Position numbers and translations under genes: made by a program. From NCBI RefSeq assembly GCF_000685805.1, contig NZ_JMKP01000008.1, forward strand, positions 1 to 64,000: DNA of 64,000 nucleotides. The letters run 5' to 3'. Below the pieces are notes generated by a model, which did not search any database, was not told where the DNA came from, and saw nothing but the letters and a program-made list of their open reading frames with translations. This document shows positions 27,862 to 38,319 of this stretch, piece by piece (position 1 is the first letter of the stretch; each line of letters starts with the position of its first letter). Origin of the DNA: Psychrobacter phenylpyruvicus DSM 7000 = NBRC 102152 (GTDB lineage: Bacteria > Pseudomonadota > Gammaproteobacteria > Pseudomonadales > Moraxellaceae).

Positions 27862-29274
27862 TTAAGCCTTACGCTTAAAAAGAGGATAAACCATATTCTC
27901 AGGAGAGATGATTTGATCTAGCGTTTCTTGATCCAATAGCTTCTCCTCTAAAACGATATTATAGATACTACCCCCACTTTCTTGGGCTTTTTTGGCAATA
28001 CGGGTAGAGACTTCATAGCCAAGATGTGGGTTCAAGGCAGTTACCAGACCAATGTTGCTTAACACTTGCTCGCGGCAATAGTCTTCATTCATCTCGATAC
28101 CGTCGATACAACGTGTGGCAAAGGTTTCACAGATATTGCTTAACATTACAAGGCCCGTGAAGAGGTTGAATGCCATCACCGGCTCAAACACGTTTAACTG
28201 TAACTGACCTGCTTCAGAGGCCATAGCGATGGTATGGTCAATACCCATAATGTGGAAACAAGCTTGGTTCACCACTTCTGGGATAACGGGGTTTACTTTA
28301 CCTGGCATAATAGAGCTGCCTGGTTGCATTTGTGGAATGCGATATTGACCTAAACCTGCACGAGGACCTGAAGATTGTAAACGGATATCGTTGGCAATTT
28401 TTGATAAACGAGTGGCCAATAGGCGCAAGTTACCTGATAAAGCAACATAGACACTGGTGTCCTGAGTGGCTTGAATTAGGTCATCAGAGGTGTAATAAGG
28501 CTTACCAGTTAGCTCTCGTAACACTTCGGCACAAGTTTCAGGATAGCTGCTTGGGGCATTGATACCGGTACCAATGGCTGTGGCACCCATATTAATTTCA
28601 TAAAGAAGTTCACGTACCTGTTCAATGCGCTTTTTCTCCGCCTTGATCATGGTAGCAAAAGCGTTGAACTCTTGTCCTGCCGTCATAGGCACCGCATCTT
28701 GTAGGTGAGTACGGCCCATTTTTAATCGATCGCCTAGCTCTTCTTTTTTATTTAAGAAACTATCAATTAATACGTCCATTTTGCTAAGTAGACGCTCGCA
28801 GTAGAAGTCTAAAGCCAGTTTTAGCGCTGTAGGATAAGAGTCGTTGGTTGATTGAGATAAATTGACATGGTTGTTAGGGTGTAAATACTGATACTCACCT
28901 TTTTCATGACCCATAATTTCTAAGGCACGGTTAGCGATAACTTCGTTGACGTTCATGTTGGTAGAAGTACCGGCACCACCTTGAAACATATCGATAATAA
29001 ACTGATCGTGTAACTTGTCGGCAATTAAGTCATCACAAGCTGCCACAATAGCGTCTTTTCTTTTTTCTTCTAGGACACCAACTTTATGGTTAGCAATGGC
29101 TGCAGCTTTTTTAACAGTAGCAAATGCTCGAATGAATGGAGAGAATTGATGGAGGCGTACTTTACTTATATTGAAGTTCTCATAGGCGCGCAGGGTTTGA
29201 ATACCATAATATGCTTCAGAAGGGATATCACGATCACCAAGTAAATCATGCTCATTTCTAGTGGATGAATTCAT
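27862..29274 (-). CDS. aspA: Aspartate ammonia-lyase
   Basis: AspA converts aspartate to fumarate and ammonia. The superfamily loop GSSIMPGKVNPVIPEVVNQ is present. ERDLLGDRDIPSEAYYG-like N-terminus (here HDLLGDRDIPSEAYYGIQT), MNVNEVIANRALE and GRTHLQDAVPMTAGQEF match aspartase more closely than fumarase C. The length of 470 residues is usual. It stands apart from the SLC13 transporter by azlCD. Its products feed nitrogen and C4-acid metabolism, but nothing in the sequence ties it to the nitrate operon. Confidence 0.93.
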   Translation of the reverse strand: MNSSTRNEHDLLGDRDIPSEAYYGIQTLRAYENFNISKVRLHQFSPFIRAFATVKKAAAIANHKVGVLEEKRKDAIVAACDDLIADKLHDQFIIDMFQGGAGTSTNMNVNEVIANRALEIMGHEKGEYQYLHPNNHVNLSQSTNDSYPTALKLALDFYCERLLSKMDVLIDSFLNKKEELGDRLKMGRTHLQDAVPMTAGQEFNAFATMIKAEKKRIEQVRELLYEINMGATAIGTGINAPSSYPETCAEVLRELTGKPYYTSDDLIQATQDTSVYVALSGNLRLLATRLSKIANDIRLQSSGPRAGLGQYRIPQMQPGSSIMPGKVNPVIPEVVNQACFHIMGIDHTIAMASEAGQLQLNVFEPVMAFNLFTGLVMLSNICETFATRCIDGIEMNEDYCREQVLSNIGLVTALNPHLGYEVSTRIAKKAQESGGSIYNIVLEEKLLDQETLDQIISPENMVYPLFKRKA

Positions 29275-29380
29275 ACTTGTTTTATTCCTATTATCAAGGT
29301 TATGGGTTTTAAGCCTAATACAATAGCATAGATATCGTAAAAATTAAGTCGATTGAATACTTTTGATAGCTTGCACAAAT

Positions 29381-29430
29381 AAAGGTTATAAGTTACTAGA
29401 AACTATAGTAATTTTATAACCTTTTTTAGG
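29381..29430 (-). terminator. Long AT-rich hairpin downstream of azlD
   Basis: A perfect 11-bp stem AAAGGTTATAA / TTATAACCTTT (29381-29391 and 29414-29424) encloses a second TTACTA/TAGTAA stem. It lies after the azlCD stop codon on the minus strand and is followed there by TTTATTTG, and by a T-run on the other strand. Confidence 0.6.
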
Positions 29431-29484
29431 TTGATACGGAGGAAAAAATTTAACAGGTCAACCTAGCCTGTAAGTTTAAGAAAG

Positions 29485-29844
29485 TTAACCTAAGAAGTTG
29501 TTGAGTAGCCATAAGAAGCCATTTAAGGAAGCAATCCCGGCAATCATACTGACCAGCAGTTGGCGGCTAAAATGATAAGCAAGGAAGGTCACTAATAATG
29601 CTCCAATCTGTGCTAGTAATAAATGCAACTCACTACTGTGCAGACCGGTTGTGGTAGATAGGTCTTGATACGATAAACTGGTCAAAATGAGCAGCACCAT
29701 TACTGATAAAGGCAGACTTTCATTGAGTCGGTGCAGCCATGGCGTATCTAGTAGCCTTCTTGGAATTAAAGCGGGGAGGGCGCGAGTAATAAAAGTGACG
29801 CCAGCCATAGCGAATGTTGCGAGGATAAGATAACTACTGGTCAC
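29485..29844 (-). CDS. azlD: AzlD-type branched-chain amino acid exporter subunit
   Basis: A 119-residue protein with four hydrophobic helices. The sequence TFITRALPALIPRRLLDTPW near the start is the AzlD hallmark, followed by LNESLPLSVMVLLIL. AzlD pairs with AzlC to export branched-chain amino acids or analogues. The start is GTG and overlaps the end of azlC by 11 bases, so translation is coupled. The terminator-like hairpin lies downstream. Confidence 0.85.
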   Translation of the reverse strand: MTSSYLILATFAMAGVTFITRALPALIPRRLLDTPWLHRLNESLPLSVMVLLILTSLSYQDLSTTTGLHSSELHLLLAQIGALLVTFLAYHFSRQLLVSMIAGIASLNGFLWLLNNFLG

Positions 29845-30565
29845 TATTCACTCCTTTCATATCGCGTTGTATCCAATAGCCACGGGCTAAAATAAGGAGC
29901 ATACAAATACTAATTGCCATTAATAATACCCAGTTGCTGGTAAATAAAGAGGCAATAATCAAAGACACAATGGCAATGCCAATAGGAAAATACCGCTTAA
30001 CGCTTTGAAATTGCTCGTAAGCCAAGATAGCAAATAGGCACACCAAAGCAAAATCTAAATGCGGTATTAATTCATTCAGAGTGCCTCCTATTAGTACACC
30101 TATAGCACCTGCTATTACCCACCACATTTGATTAAAGAAGCTTATGGGTAATATTAAAGCCTTTCTTGACTCAGCAGGCAAGCTGGTCATTACTGAGAAG
30201 GTCTCGTCAGTCAGCGCAAATAAACAGTAGGTTTTGGCTAACTTGTTATCAGGTAAAGACTGTAGTAACGGCATACCATAAAAAATGTGACGTAAATTGA
30301 TAGCGGCGATATTGGTGGCTATAGTACCAATCGGTAAGCCCGCGCTGAGCATGGGAATGCAAGCATATTGGGCAGCCCCAGCATATAGCACAATGCTTAG
30401 CATAACCGTCGCCCACACTGGAATTCCTGCTACTTGGGCCAGAACACCAAAAGCTATACCTGCAGGAAGATAGCCCATTGCTACCGGAAGGCTTTTTTTG
30501 AATCCTTCTGCCCAGTCAGTATGATTGCCCTGTGTTACAGGGGTATCTTTTAATTGAGTAGTCAC
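29834..30565 (-). CDS. azlC: AzlC-type branched-chain amino acid exporter subunit
   Basis: The 243-residue membrane protein carries the AzlC core: KSLPVAMGYLPAGIAFGVLA, then GAAQYACIPML, then INLRHIFYGMPL, and a later TDETFSVMTSL. About six to seven helices are seen. It forms an exporter with AzlD, whose gene overlaps it. A regulator of the Lrp or AraC type often sits beside azlCD; none does here. The intergenic region upstream is shared with the divergent SLC13 transporter. Confidence 0.87.
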   Translation of the reverse strand: MTTQLKDTPVTQGNHTDWAEGFKKSLPVAMGYLPAGIAFGVLAQVAGIPVWATVMLSIVLYAGAAQYACIPMLSAGLPIGTIATNIAAINLRHIFYGMPLLQSLPDNKLAKTYCLFALTDETFSVMTSLPAESRKALILPISFFNQMWWVIAGAIGVLIGGTLNELIPHLDFALVCLFAILAYEQFQSVKRYFPIGIAIVSLIIASLFTSNWVLLMAISICMLLILARGYWIQRDMKGVNSDQ

Positions 30566-30870
30566 ATGATTTCCTGATTTTTTAGTTCATCACTTAGCAG
30601 TGTTATAAGGTGCTTGTACAATTTCGATGAAGGCAAAGAGAACCATAAGAAGGTTAGTATAAGCCAAATTAACAGCTTTTGACTTTTAGAGCCTCATATT
30701 AATGAGTTATAAATTTTTATACAATACCTTAATAAATTAACTTTTTAGAAGTGTTTAGTGACTTTTTAATATAACAAATTTACAATGAGTTGGTATTATA
30801 GGAAATATCCCGTTAACTTTTACGGTGTTTTTCACAGTGACAGTGAGTCGTTTTTTAATAAGGGTGTTGT
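30566..30870. other. Divergent control region, azlCD / SLC13 transporter
   Basis: This 305-base AT-rich stretch lies between two divergent starts. It contains no gene or RNA I can support. A CACAGTGACAGTGA direct repeat (around 30834-30847) lies close to the transporter start. Promoters must lie here but I could not fix them. Confidence 0.5.
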
Positions 30871-32322
30871 ATGTCAGAATACAATCAGACGCCACCTACG
30901 GGTGCAAATAAAAATTTAGACAGCCATCTTCCTCATGATGGTAATGAGTACTTATTCACCGATACTTTTCCTAAAGGCACAGGGAAAGGGCTAATTATTA
31001 CTGCTATTGCAGCCATAATCAGCTTAATTATTTTTAATGTTTTACCGTTTGAGACCAACGTTAATAAAGGCCTATCAATGTTAGTATTTATTGGTACGCT
31101 ATGGTTAACTGAAGCATTGCATGTAACGATTACTGCAATATTGGTGATGATTATAGGGGTGGCGATTGGTATTCCTGAGTTTGATACTAAGTCAGCCTTA
31201 TCGAGCTTTGCTAACCCAACTATTTACCTGTTCTTTGGCGGCTTTGCGTTAGCGGCCGCTCTGCATGTGCAGCAACTTGATAAAAAAATTGCGTTAAAGC
31301 TTATCTCATTATCAGGGGGTAAACTTGGTAACGCAGTAGTCTTGATATTCTTTGCTACAGCCATGCTTTCAATGTGGATCTCAAATACCGCGACAGCAGC
31401 AATGATGTTACCCTTGGCAATTGGTATGTTGTCACAAGTTGATCGTCAAAAGGATCGTGGTACCTTTGTGTTTGTACTATTAGGTATCGCCTATTCTGCG
31501 AGTTTGGGCGGGCTAGGAACTATCGTCGGTTCTCCCCCAAATGCTATTGCTGCTAAAGCTTTAGATATCTCATTTGTGGATTGGATGAAGTTTGGTCTAC
31601 CGCTAACTTTTGTGTTGACGCCACTGTTATTAGGTGCGATGTATCTGGTGTTAAAACCAAACCTGAATGTGCGTATTAGTAGTATTGATCAGCCTGAGAT
31701 TCCTTGGACCACACCAAGAATAATTACCATCATCGTATTCATACTAACAGCTTTATCGTGGATATTTGGTAATAAACTAGGTGAGATACTAGAAATTAGT
31801 GATATTGATTCCATTATTGCACTATGTGCTGCGGTTGCCGTTGTAAGCTTAGGCTTAGTGTCATGGAAACAAGTTTCAGACAACACCGACTGGGGCGTGC
31901 TCATGTTATTCGGGGGTGGTATCGCTCTGTCTAATGTGCTTAAGTCTTCAGGTGCCTCATTAGTTATGGGTGAAACTGTCGCCAACGCATTGATGACAAC
32001 CCCTTTGTTCTTAGTCATGTTAGCGGTTGCTGCCTTTATTATCTTCTTAACAGAGTTTGCGTCAAATACAGCTTCAGCAGCGTTATTAGTGCCTGTTTTC
32101 GTGGCAATTGCAGAGCAAATGGGTCTACCTACTGAAGTATTAGTAATGATTATCGGTATCGGTGCTTCTTGTGCCTTCATGTTGCCTGTGGCCACACCGC
32201 CAAACGCTATCGTCTTTGGTACGGGTCTGATTAAACAGTCTGAGATGGTGCGAGTAGGTATGGTGTTGAATATCGTGTCGTCATTAGTGGTCGCTTGCTG
32301 GGCTTATTTTTTCCTGCTATAA
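30871..32322 (+). CDS. SLC13/DASS-family sodium-carboxylate symporter
   Basis: The 483-residue inner-membrane protein probably imports di- or tricarboxylates with sodium. Family signatures are seen twice in pseudo-repeat positions: SNTATAAMMLPLAIGM and SNTASAALLVPVFVAI, the SNT motifs that bind sodium and substrate carboxylate in VcINDY. GTIVGSPPNAIAAKAL and LPVATPPNAIVFGTG complete them. About eleven helices follow a hydrophilic lead. It is a single gene with its own terminator. Substrate cannot be named from sequence; succinate, malate or citrate are typical. Confidence 0.88.
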   Translation: MSEYNQTPPTGANKNLDSHLPHDGNEYLFTDTFPKGTGKGLIITAIAAIISLIIFNVLPFETNVNKGLSMLVFIGTLWLTEALHVTITAILVMIIGVAIGIPEFDTKSALSSFANPTIYLFFGGFALAAALHVQQLDKKIALKLISLSGGKLGNAVVLIFFATAMLSMWISNTATAAMMLPLAIGMLSQVDRQKDRGTFVFVLLGIAYSASLGGLGTIVGSPPNAIAAKALDISFVDWMKFGLPLTFVLTPLLLGAMYLVLKPNLNVRISSIDQPEIPWTTPRIITIIVFILTALSWIFGNKLGEILEISDIDSIIALCAAVAVVSLGLVSWKQVSDNTDWGVLMLFGGGIALSNVLKSSGASLVMGETVANALMTTPLFLVMLAVAAFIIFLTEFASNTASAALLVPVFVAIAEQMGLPTEVLVMIIGIGASCAFMLPVATPPNAIVFGTGLIKQSEMVRVGMVLNIVSSLVVACWAYFFLL

Positions 32323-32355
32323 GCTCTAAAAGTATCTACACAAGAGTGACACAAA

Positions 32356-32389
32356 AAAATCCCCCGCAACTATACGGGGGATTTTTTAT
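32356..32389. terminator. Strong terminator between SLC13 transporter and dps
   Basis: An 11-bp perfect stem with five G-C pairs in a row (32356-32366 with 32375-32385) is flanked by an A-run and a T-run, so it can stop both convergent genes. Confidence 0.9.
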
Positions 32390-32458
32390 GGCTAAGTTAA
32401 ATGGATGATTTTATATACAAGTTGTCTAATAAGTTATCTAAACAAGGTGTCTAAACAA

Positions 32459-32929
32459 TTAGCCTAGGAAAGCGTTATACATCCAAATTAGTTTTTCTTG
32501 TTCTTGGACATAATCATCCACTAGGTCAGCAGTACCTTGGTCTTCTGCTTCCTCTGCCACAGCAGAAACTTTACGTTGCTCTTCAATAAGTGTTTGTAAG
32601 CCAGAAACCACGCCGCGTACACAGTCTGTACCTGCAAACACATTTTTATCTTCTTTTAAGCTGCTGTGCTGAGCAAAGTCACTATAAGCATGTAATGGAG
32701 TACCGCCTAGGGTTAGAACACGCTCTGCAATTTCATCGATTTGCACTTGAAGATTGGTGTATAGCTCTTCAAACTGCTGGTGTAGTGAGAAGAAGTGCTC
32801 ACCTTTTACGTTCCAGTGATAGCCACGTACGTTAATATAAAAAATATGATAGCTTGAAAGCAGATCATTTAGTTTTTCGATTACTGCTGACATGTCTTTT
32901 TTTTCTAAACCGATTTGATTAGTTGTCAT
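32459..32929 (-). CDS. dps: Dps-family ferritin-like protein
   Basis: Dps-type proteins form 12-subunit cages that oxidise and store iron and shield DNA in stress. The ferroxidase residues lie in the segment HWNVKGEHFFSLHQQFEELY and the following QIDEIAERVLTLGG. With the ATG at 32929 the product is 156 residues, the usual Dps length; AAAGGAT lies nine bases before it. The longer reading from 32983 is less likely. The N-terminus lacks the Lys-rich DNA-binding tail of E. coli Dps, so this may be the non-DNA-binding or MrgA-like type. It is a single gene. Confidence 0.9.
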   Translation of the reverse strand: MTTNQIGLEKKDMSAVIEKLNDLLSSYHIFYINVRGYHWNVKGEHFFSLHQQFEELYTNLQVQIDEIAERVLTLGGTPLHAYSDFAQHSSLKEDKNVFAGTDCVRGVVSGLQTLIEEQRKVSAVAEEAEDQGTADLVDDYVQEQEKLIWMYNAFLG

Positions 32930-33191
32930 AATAATTATCCTTTTGTAGTTTATGTTTTTATTTGGGGAGTTATCGGGCTTCACCCCTTGCTTTTAGTAAC
33001 TATTATAGTAGCAAATAAAGTGTGATTAGTTAAATATAAAGATTTAATATTTATGATAGGTTTTGTAAATTTATTAACTTTTACTTACAGTGGTGGCTAG
33101 ATTTCTTTGCGAATAAACAGCTTTGTCGTTGAGTAAAATAAATAGCTTGGTCGTTGAGTGAGTAGGAGAAAGACTGCTTACAATTTAAGCC

Positions 33192-33220
33192 AAAAAAAAT
33201 GACCCAAGCAGGGTCATTTT
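33192..33220 (-). terminator. Terminator after the YcxB-like gene
   Basis: A perfect 10-bp stem (33196-33205 with 33211-33220) is followed on the minus strand by a run of seven T residues. It also sits upstream of dps and so keeps the two transcripts apart. The rest of the 373-base gap 32930-33302 shows nothing else I can name. Confidence 0.85.
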
Positions 33221-33302
33221 ACTAGAAGAATATTTAATTGTTGTGACACAGCAGTAAAGCTTGTCACTAGCCAAATGCTATTGAACAAATATTTGTCGAA
33301 TA

Positions 33303-33956
33303 TTATTGGCTAATAGCTTGTGGCTGTAACCCTTTAATAGGGACCACTTCTTGTAAATGGGTGCGCACTGTGTCAATAGGGAACTTTTGCGCTTGTAGGC
33401 GTTTTGGGATAATTTGGCTACCTTGCTGACCTTGCATTTCAAACAGCATAAAAATATAGTCGTCCGTTTCTTCCCAGCTTTTTACTGCAGTCCAAGGAAT
33501 AACCGCTTGCTGGGTGGCTGAGCCTCGCACTTGCATACCGCGCATGGCTTTGTTTTGCTGAATACCAGCGTTTGGTGAAGGCATTGCCATGATTAACCCA
33601 TGTTTTTGTACCCCAAGCTTGAGCTGTTTCATCTCATCAGGCATTTCCTGCTCAGCCATCTGCTTTTCAAACTCTCTTTGTACATACCACTTCATGCCAA
33701 TGGTACGCACCAACAAATACACCACCACCAAAATTAGCATCAAATAAAAGATAAAGGTTGAGTAGCCTTTGACATATATAAGCCCCGCGATAGACACTGC
33801 TACCACAATGGCCATAATGATCCATTCTTTCATCTTAATGTTTTTTAGGCCAAAAGAGGGATTGGTTTTTTCAAATAACTCAAATTGTGCTTGGTGAAAC
33901 TCTTCTACAGTTAAATTAATATCAACGGGTTGAAGGGTGTAAGGGTAAAGAGCCAT
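33303..33956 (-). CDS. YcxB-like membrane protein
   Basis: The 217-residue product starts with a short cytoplasmic part (LYPYTLQPVDINLTVEEFHQ), has two adjacent membrane helices (about residues 40-80), then a soluble C-terminal domain with a PWTAVKSWEETDDYIFMLFE segment. This layout is the YcxB-like fold (PH-like), of unknown role. The ATG at 33956 is preferred over 34034, which would add a hydrophobic lead not seen in relatives; neither has a clear ribosome site. It is a single gene with its own terminator. Confidence 0.65.
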   Translation of the reverse strand: MALYPYTLQPVDINLTVEEFHQAQFELFEKTNPSFGLKNIKMKEWIIMAIVVAVSIAGLIYVKGYSTFIFYLMLILVVVYLLVRTIGMKWYVQREFEKQMAEQEMPDEMKQLKLGVQKHGLIMAMPSPNAGIQQNKAMRGMQVRGSATQQAVIPWTAVKSWEETDDYIFMLFEMQGQQGSQIIPKRLQAQKFPIDTVRTHLQEVVPIKGLQPQAISQ

Positions 33957-34568
33957 ATAATTACTCGAATAGGAAGTTAATTGAACAAAAAGTAAAATTA
34001 AAATGACATGGTTTTGGTAAAAGTACGATGTCATTGAGATAATTGAGATAGTGTTGCTATCTTACCGAAAACTGGGGCTAATTGAAACTTCAAAACTCAA
34101 TGTGGACTGTCGAATTTTAGGCTCTGCTTGATTATTTGCAAACGTAGGTTGGCGGGTTGAAACAAATTGACCCTAAAAAATAGTTATTTGAAGCAAATAG
34201 ATTAGAAAATTGTATAATTTTATAAAGATTTTGGGAGTATATAGCTGTTTTGACGTGGTCAAAAATGCTTGGTCTTGGTATCATAGGTGACATTATTTAG
34301 GCATTCAGCTTTTGGGCTGTTTCATAGATAACCGCAATCTATATTTATGATAAAAACGGCAGTAAGTTACGCTTAACTTTGTGGCTAAGATTTGCTATTG
34401 ATTACTAATTGAAATGAATGCCTATTTTCAAGAATACCTAGTCTGGTTATCGGCTAAATTGTTATTTATTTAAACCTATTATCTGTTCAAATTAAGTCTC
34501 TACTATTTCATATTTTAATATTCTAATTTTTAATACTCTAATACTAATACTCTAATAAAAGGTGTCGC
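33957..34568. other. Long AT-rich gap before serS
   Basis: About 610 bases without a supported gene. It holds one perfect palindrome (34248-34264) and a run of TAATACTCTAA-like short repeats (about 34510-34555) just before the serS ribosome site. Only very short open frames occur. No tRNA, T-box or known riboswitch is recognised. Confidence 0.5.
34248..34264. promoter_or_regulatory. Perfect palindrome, possible operator
   Basis: TTTTGAC-GTG-GTCAAAA is a 7-bp inverted repeat with a 3-base spacer, the size of a dimeric repressor site. It lies about 300 bases before serS in otherwise plain sequence. Confidence 0.3.
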
Positions 34569-35855
34569 ATGATTGATCCTAAGTTATTACGCCAAGATTT
34601 GACCGAATTAAAGCAGAAGCTTGCCAAAAGAGGTTATGAGCTGGATGTGGATTTTTGGCAGCAAATGGAATCACAGCGTAAGTCACTTCAGGTATTAACC
34701 GAAGATTTACAGGCTAAGCGTAATGCCGGTGCCAAACAAGTCGGTGCTCTAAAGAAAAATGGCGAAGATGCTAGTGAATTACTGGCTGAGATGCAGTCGA
34801 TAAGCGGTGATATCAAAAAGGCGGAAGAAGACTTAAAAGCACTACAAGATAAAATCAATGAAGCGGCATTACAAATTCCAAATATCCCAGCCGATGATGT
34901 TCCAGAAGGTGAGTCAGAAGAAGACAACCTTGAAGTACGTAAATGGGGCACACCACGTCAATTCGATTTTGAAATCAAAGATCATACTGATGTAGGTGAA
35001 GGCTTAGGTCAATTAGACTTTGCTGCTGCAGCCAAACTAACGGGTAGTCGCTTTAATGTATTAACAGGTCAGTTGGCTCAATTACATAGAGCTTTGATTC
35101 AATTCATGCTCAATACCCATACTGTAAAATATGGCTATACCGAGTGTTATGTGCCTTACATTGTTAACTCTGATAGCTTAAAGGGTACGGGTCAGCTGCC
35201 TAAATTTGAAGAAGATTTATTTAAATTAACCAACCACACTAATAATGAAGGTATGGGCTTTTATTTAATTCCAACCGCTGAGGTGCCCATGACTAACCTA
35301 GTTCGTGGTGAACGTTTGGAAGCCAGCCAACTACCCTTGAAATTGACTGCCCATACTCCCTGCTTTAGAAGTGAAGCAGGCTCACATGGCCGCGATACCC
35401 GCGGGCTGATTCGTCAACATCAGTTTGAAAAAGTAGAAATGGTAAACATTGCTACTGCTGATCAATCTGATGAGCTTTTAGAGCAAATGACTGCTCAAGC
35501 CGAATACATTTTACAGCAGTTAGAGCTGCCTTACCGTGTAGTTAAGCTGTGTACTGGTGATATGGGCTTTAGTGCGCTACGCACTTACGATATTGAAGTG
35601 TGGGTACCTAGCCAAGATACTTATCGTGAAATCTCAAGCTGCTCAAACTGTGGTGATTTCCAAGCACGTCGCATGGGCACTCGAGTCAAAGATGGTAAGA
35701 AGACAGAGCTTGTGCATACTTTAAATGGCTCAGGTTTGGCTGTGGGTCGTACCTTACTAGCCATCATGGAAAACCATCAAAATGCTGATGGTAGTATCAC
35801 TATCCCTGAGGTATTACGTCCATTTATGGGCGGGGCAGAAACCATTACTGTCTAG
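34569..35855 (+). CDS. serS: Seryl-tRNA synthetase
   Basis: SerRS charges tRNA-Ser and tRNA-Sec. The N-terminal coiled coil (about residues 30-105) grips the tRNA variable arm. The class II motifs are visible: motif 2 [20 protein letters not shown] and motif 3 [37 protein letters not shown] is the family signature region. The length of 428 residues is typical. AAGGTG precedes the ATG. tktA follows after a gap of about 130 bases with no terminator, so a joint transcript is possible. Confidence 0.97.
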   Translation: MIDPKLLRQDLTELKQKLAKRGYELDVDFWQQMESQRKSLQVLTEDLQAKRNAGAKQVGALKKNGEDASELLAEMQSISGDIKKAEEDLKALQDKINEAALQIPNIPADDVPEGESEEDNLEVRKWGTPRQFDFEIKDHTDVGEGLGQLDFAAAAKLTGSRFNVLTGQLAQLHRALIQFMLNTHTVKYGYTECYVPYIVNSDSLKGTGQLPKFEEDLFKLTNHTNNEGMGFYLIPTAEVPMTNLVRGERLEASQLPLKLTAHTPCFRSEAGSHGRDTRGLIRQHQFEKVEMVNIATADQSDELLEQMTAQAEYILQQLELPYRVVKLCTGDMGFSALRTYDIEVWVPSQDTYREISSCSNCGDFQARRMGTRVKDGKKTELVHTLNGSGLAVGRTLLAIMENHQNADGSITIPEVLRPFMGGAETITV

Positions 35856-35983
35856 TTAACCCTTAACCTTATCTTTTAATATTTTATCGAGGATAAGCTG
35901 TAAGTGACTTGCTTGTAGCTTATCTAGTTAACCTGGCAACAACTTATTTAGTTTTAACTGACTACCAAAACCTAGGATTTTTT

Positions 35984-37981
35984 ATGTCAACACCTATATC
36001 TGAGCGCAAACTAGCTAACGCCATTCGTGTGCTTTCTTTTGATGCGGTACAAAAAGCCAACTCAGGGCACCCAGGCGCACCAATGGGTATGGCTGATATT
36101 GCCGAAGTATTGTGGCGTAAATTTTTAAAGCATAACCCCTCAAATCCAAACTGGCATAACCGTGACCGTTTTGTGTTATCTAACGGTCATGGCTCAATGC
36201 TGATTTACTCATTACTTCATCTAACTGGCTATGACGTTAGCATTGATGACTTAAAGAGCTTCCGTCAATTGCATTCAAAAACGCCTGGTCACCCAGAGCT
36301 TGGCTATACTCCAGGTGTTGAAACCACCACAGGTCCTTTGGGTCAGGGTATTGCAAACGCAGTAGGATTCGCTATTGCTGAGAAAACCTTAGCGGCGCAG
36401 TTTAACCGTGAAGGCCACAATATCATCGATCACCACACCTACGCTTTCTTAGGTGATGGCTGCTTGATGGAAGGTATCAGCCACGAAGTAGCTTCTTTAG
36501 CAGGCACTTTAGGTCTTGGTAAATTGGTATTCTTCTATGATGACAATGGTATCTCTATCGATGGTGATGTAGAAGGTTGGTTTACTGACGATACTGAAAA
36601 ACGCTTTGAAAGCTATGGCTGGCAAGTACTTAAAGTAGATGGCCATGATGCCGATGCCATTACTCAAGCTACTGAAGAAGCCATTGCCGAAACCAGCAAG
36701 CCAAGTTTGATCATTTGTAAGACCATCATTGGTGTAGGTAGCCCGAACAAGCAAGGTAAAGCCTCAAGTCATGGTGCACCATTAGGTGATGATGAGATTG
36801 CTTTAACTCGTAATGAGTTGGCTTGGAAACATGCGCCATTTGAATTGGCAGATGAAATCTATGAAGCGTGGGATGCGAGAGCCAAAGGTGAGGCCTTAGA
36901 GAAAAACTGGCAAGCTGACTTTGAAGCTTACAAAAAAGCCTATCCAGAGCTTGCCGCAGAGCTATTACGTCGTTTAGAAGGTGAGCTACCAGCTGACTTT
37001 GAGCAGCAAGCACAAGCTTATATTCAGCAGTGCCAAGAGCAAGGGGAAGAGGTAGCCAGCCGTAAAGCCAGCTTTAATGCTATCAATACCTTCCAGCCTT
37101 TATTACCAGAGCTTATGGGCGGTTCAGCAGACTTAGCAGGCTCAAACCTAACGCTATTTAAAGACGCAAAAGGTATTGAGAAAGACGCTGATGGTAACTA
37201 CATCTACTATGGTGTCCGTGAATTTGGTATGACGGCTATTGCCAATGGTATTGCTATCCACGGCGGCTTTATCCCTTACGTAGCTACATTCTTGATGTTT
37301 ATGGAATATGCTCGTAATGCGGTACGTATGGGCGCGTTAATGAAACAGCGTGTTATCCATGTCTATACTCACGACTCTATTGGTCTGGGTGAAGATGGCC
37401 CTACGCACCAACCTGTTGAGCAGTTAACCAGCTTACGCACCACACCAAATCTGCACACATGGCGTCCTTGTGACACCACTGAGTCAGCGACAGCTTGGAC
37501 TGAAGCTTTAAAAGCTAAGAACAACCCATCGGCTCTTATCTTTAGTCGTCAAAACTTACCGCACCAGCAGCGTGATAGCGAGCAAGTAGCTAATATCGCG
37601 AAAGGCGGTTATGTCTTAGCCAAAGAGAAGTCTGAGCTACAAGCGATCATCATTGCTACGGGTTCTGAAGTGGGCTTAGCTATGAATGCCTACAACACAT
37701 TAAGCGAGCAGGGCGTGGGCGTTCGTGTGGTATCGATGCCATGTGCTGAAGTATTCACCGCTCAGGACAGCGACTACCGTGAGTCAGTATTGCCATCAAA
37801 CATCCGTGCCCGTGTAGCGGTAGAAGCAGCTCACGTAGATTACTGGTACAAGTTCGTGGGTCTAGACGGTAAAGTTATTGGTATGACCACTTACGGTGAG
37901 TCTGCACCAGCAGCTGATCTGTTTAAAGAGTTTGGTATCACTGAAGAAGCCTTGATAGAAGCCGTAAATAGCTTGGTTTAA
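35984..37981 (+). CDS. tktA: Transketolase
   Basis: This thiamine-diphosphate enzyme moves two-carbon units in the pentose phosphate pathway. The protein starts [20 protein letters not shown], has the early motif [15 protein letters not shown], the ThDP/magnesium motif [18 protein letters not shown], and the late pyrimidine domain motif [16 protein letters not shown]. At 665 residues it matches the family. The ATG at 35984 is used, with AGGA upstream; the 25 extra residues from 35909 are hydrophobic and not like any transketolase. A terminator follows the stop. Confidence 0.96.
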   Translation: MSTPISERKLANAIRVLSFDAVQKANSGHPGAPMGMADIAEVLWRKFLKHNPSNPNWHNRDRFVLSNGHGSMLIYSLLHLTGYDVSIDDLKSFRQLHSKTPGHPELGYTPGVETTTGPLGQGIANAVGFAIAEKTLAAQFNREGHNIIDHHTYAFLGDGCLMEGISHEVASLAGTLGLGKLVFFYDDNGISIDGDVEGWFTDDTEKRFESYGWQVLKVDGHDADAITQATEEAIAETSKPSLIICKTIIGVGSPNKQGKASSHGAPLGDDEIALTRNELAWKHAPFELADEIYEAWDARAKGEALEKNWQADFEAYKKAYPELAAELLRRLEGELPADFEQQAQAYIQQCQEQGEEVASRKASFNAINTFQPLLPELMGGSADLAGSNLTLFKDAKGIEKDADGNYIYYGVREFGMTAIANGIAIHGGFIPYVATFLMFMEYARNAVRMGALMKQRVIHVYTHDSIGLGEDGPTHQPVEQLTSLRTTPNLHTWRPCDTTESATAWTEALKAKNNPSALIFSRQNLPHQQRDSEQVANIAKGGYVLAKEKSELQAIIIATGSEVGLAMNAYNTLSEQGVGVRVVSMPCAEVFTAQDSDYRESVLPSNIRARVAVEAAHVDYWYKFVGLDGKVIGMTTYGESAPAADLFKEFGITEEALIEAVNSLV

Positions 37982-38065
37982 TGCTTTAATAGTTCAATAA
38001 CTTAATAGTTTAATAAGTTTATTGTCTAGATTTAATACTAAGTTATATTAAATACTAGATTCAAA

Positions 38066-38100
38066 AAAGAGCTGTCAGATATCTCTGGCAGCTTTTTTTT
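38066..38100 (+). terminator. Rho-independent terminator after tktA
   Basis: A 10-bp stem with one G-U pair (38070-38079 with 38084-38093) has an A-run before and eight T residues after. The remaining sequence to 38319 is very AT-rich with nothing else I can name. Confidence 0.88.
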
Positions 38101-38319
38101 GGCTAATATTTAGGCTTATCAAATCCTAAGTGGCTGTAACCTAGGCTCTATAGGTAACTCAGAGAAATAGTGTTAAAAAACTCTTCACTTACTTAAAGTG
38201 AATTTCAGTTATTTGTATTATTAATTATAAAATAATATATATTTATATATAATAATAACAGAAAGTCAAAAATAGGACTTATTTAGCCAATAATAGTTAA
38301 TAACAATAAGAGGTTAAAC

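Noticed and set aside
34035-34568. T-box, tRNA or small protein gene in the serS upstream gap
   Set aside because: No specifier loop, no cloverleaf and only frames under about 15 codons; T-boxes are also not expected in this group.
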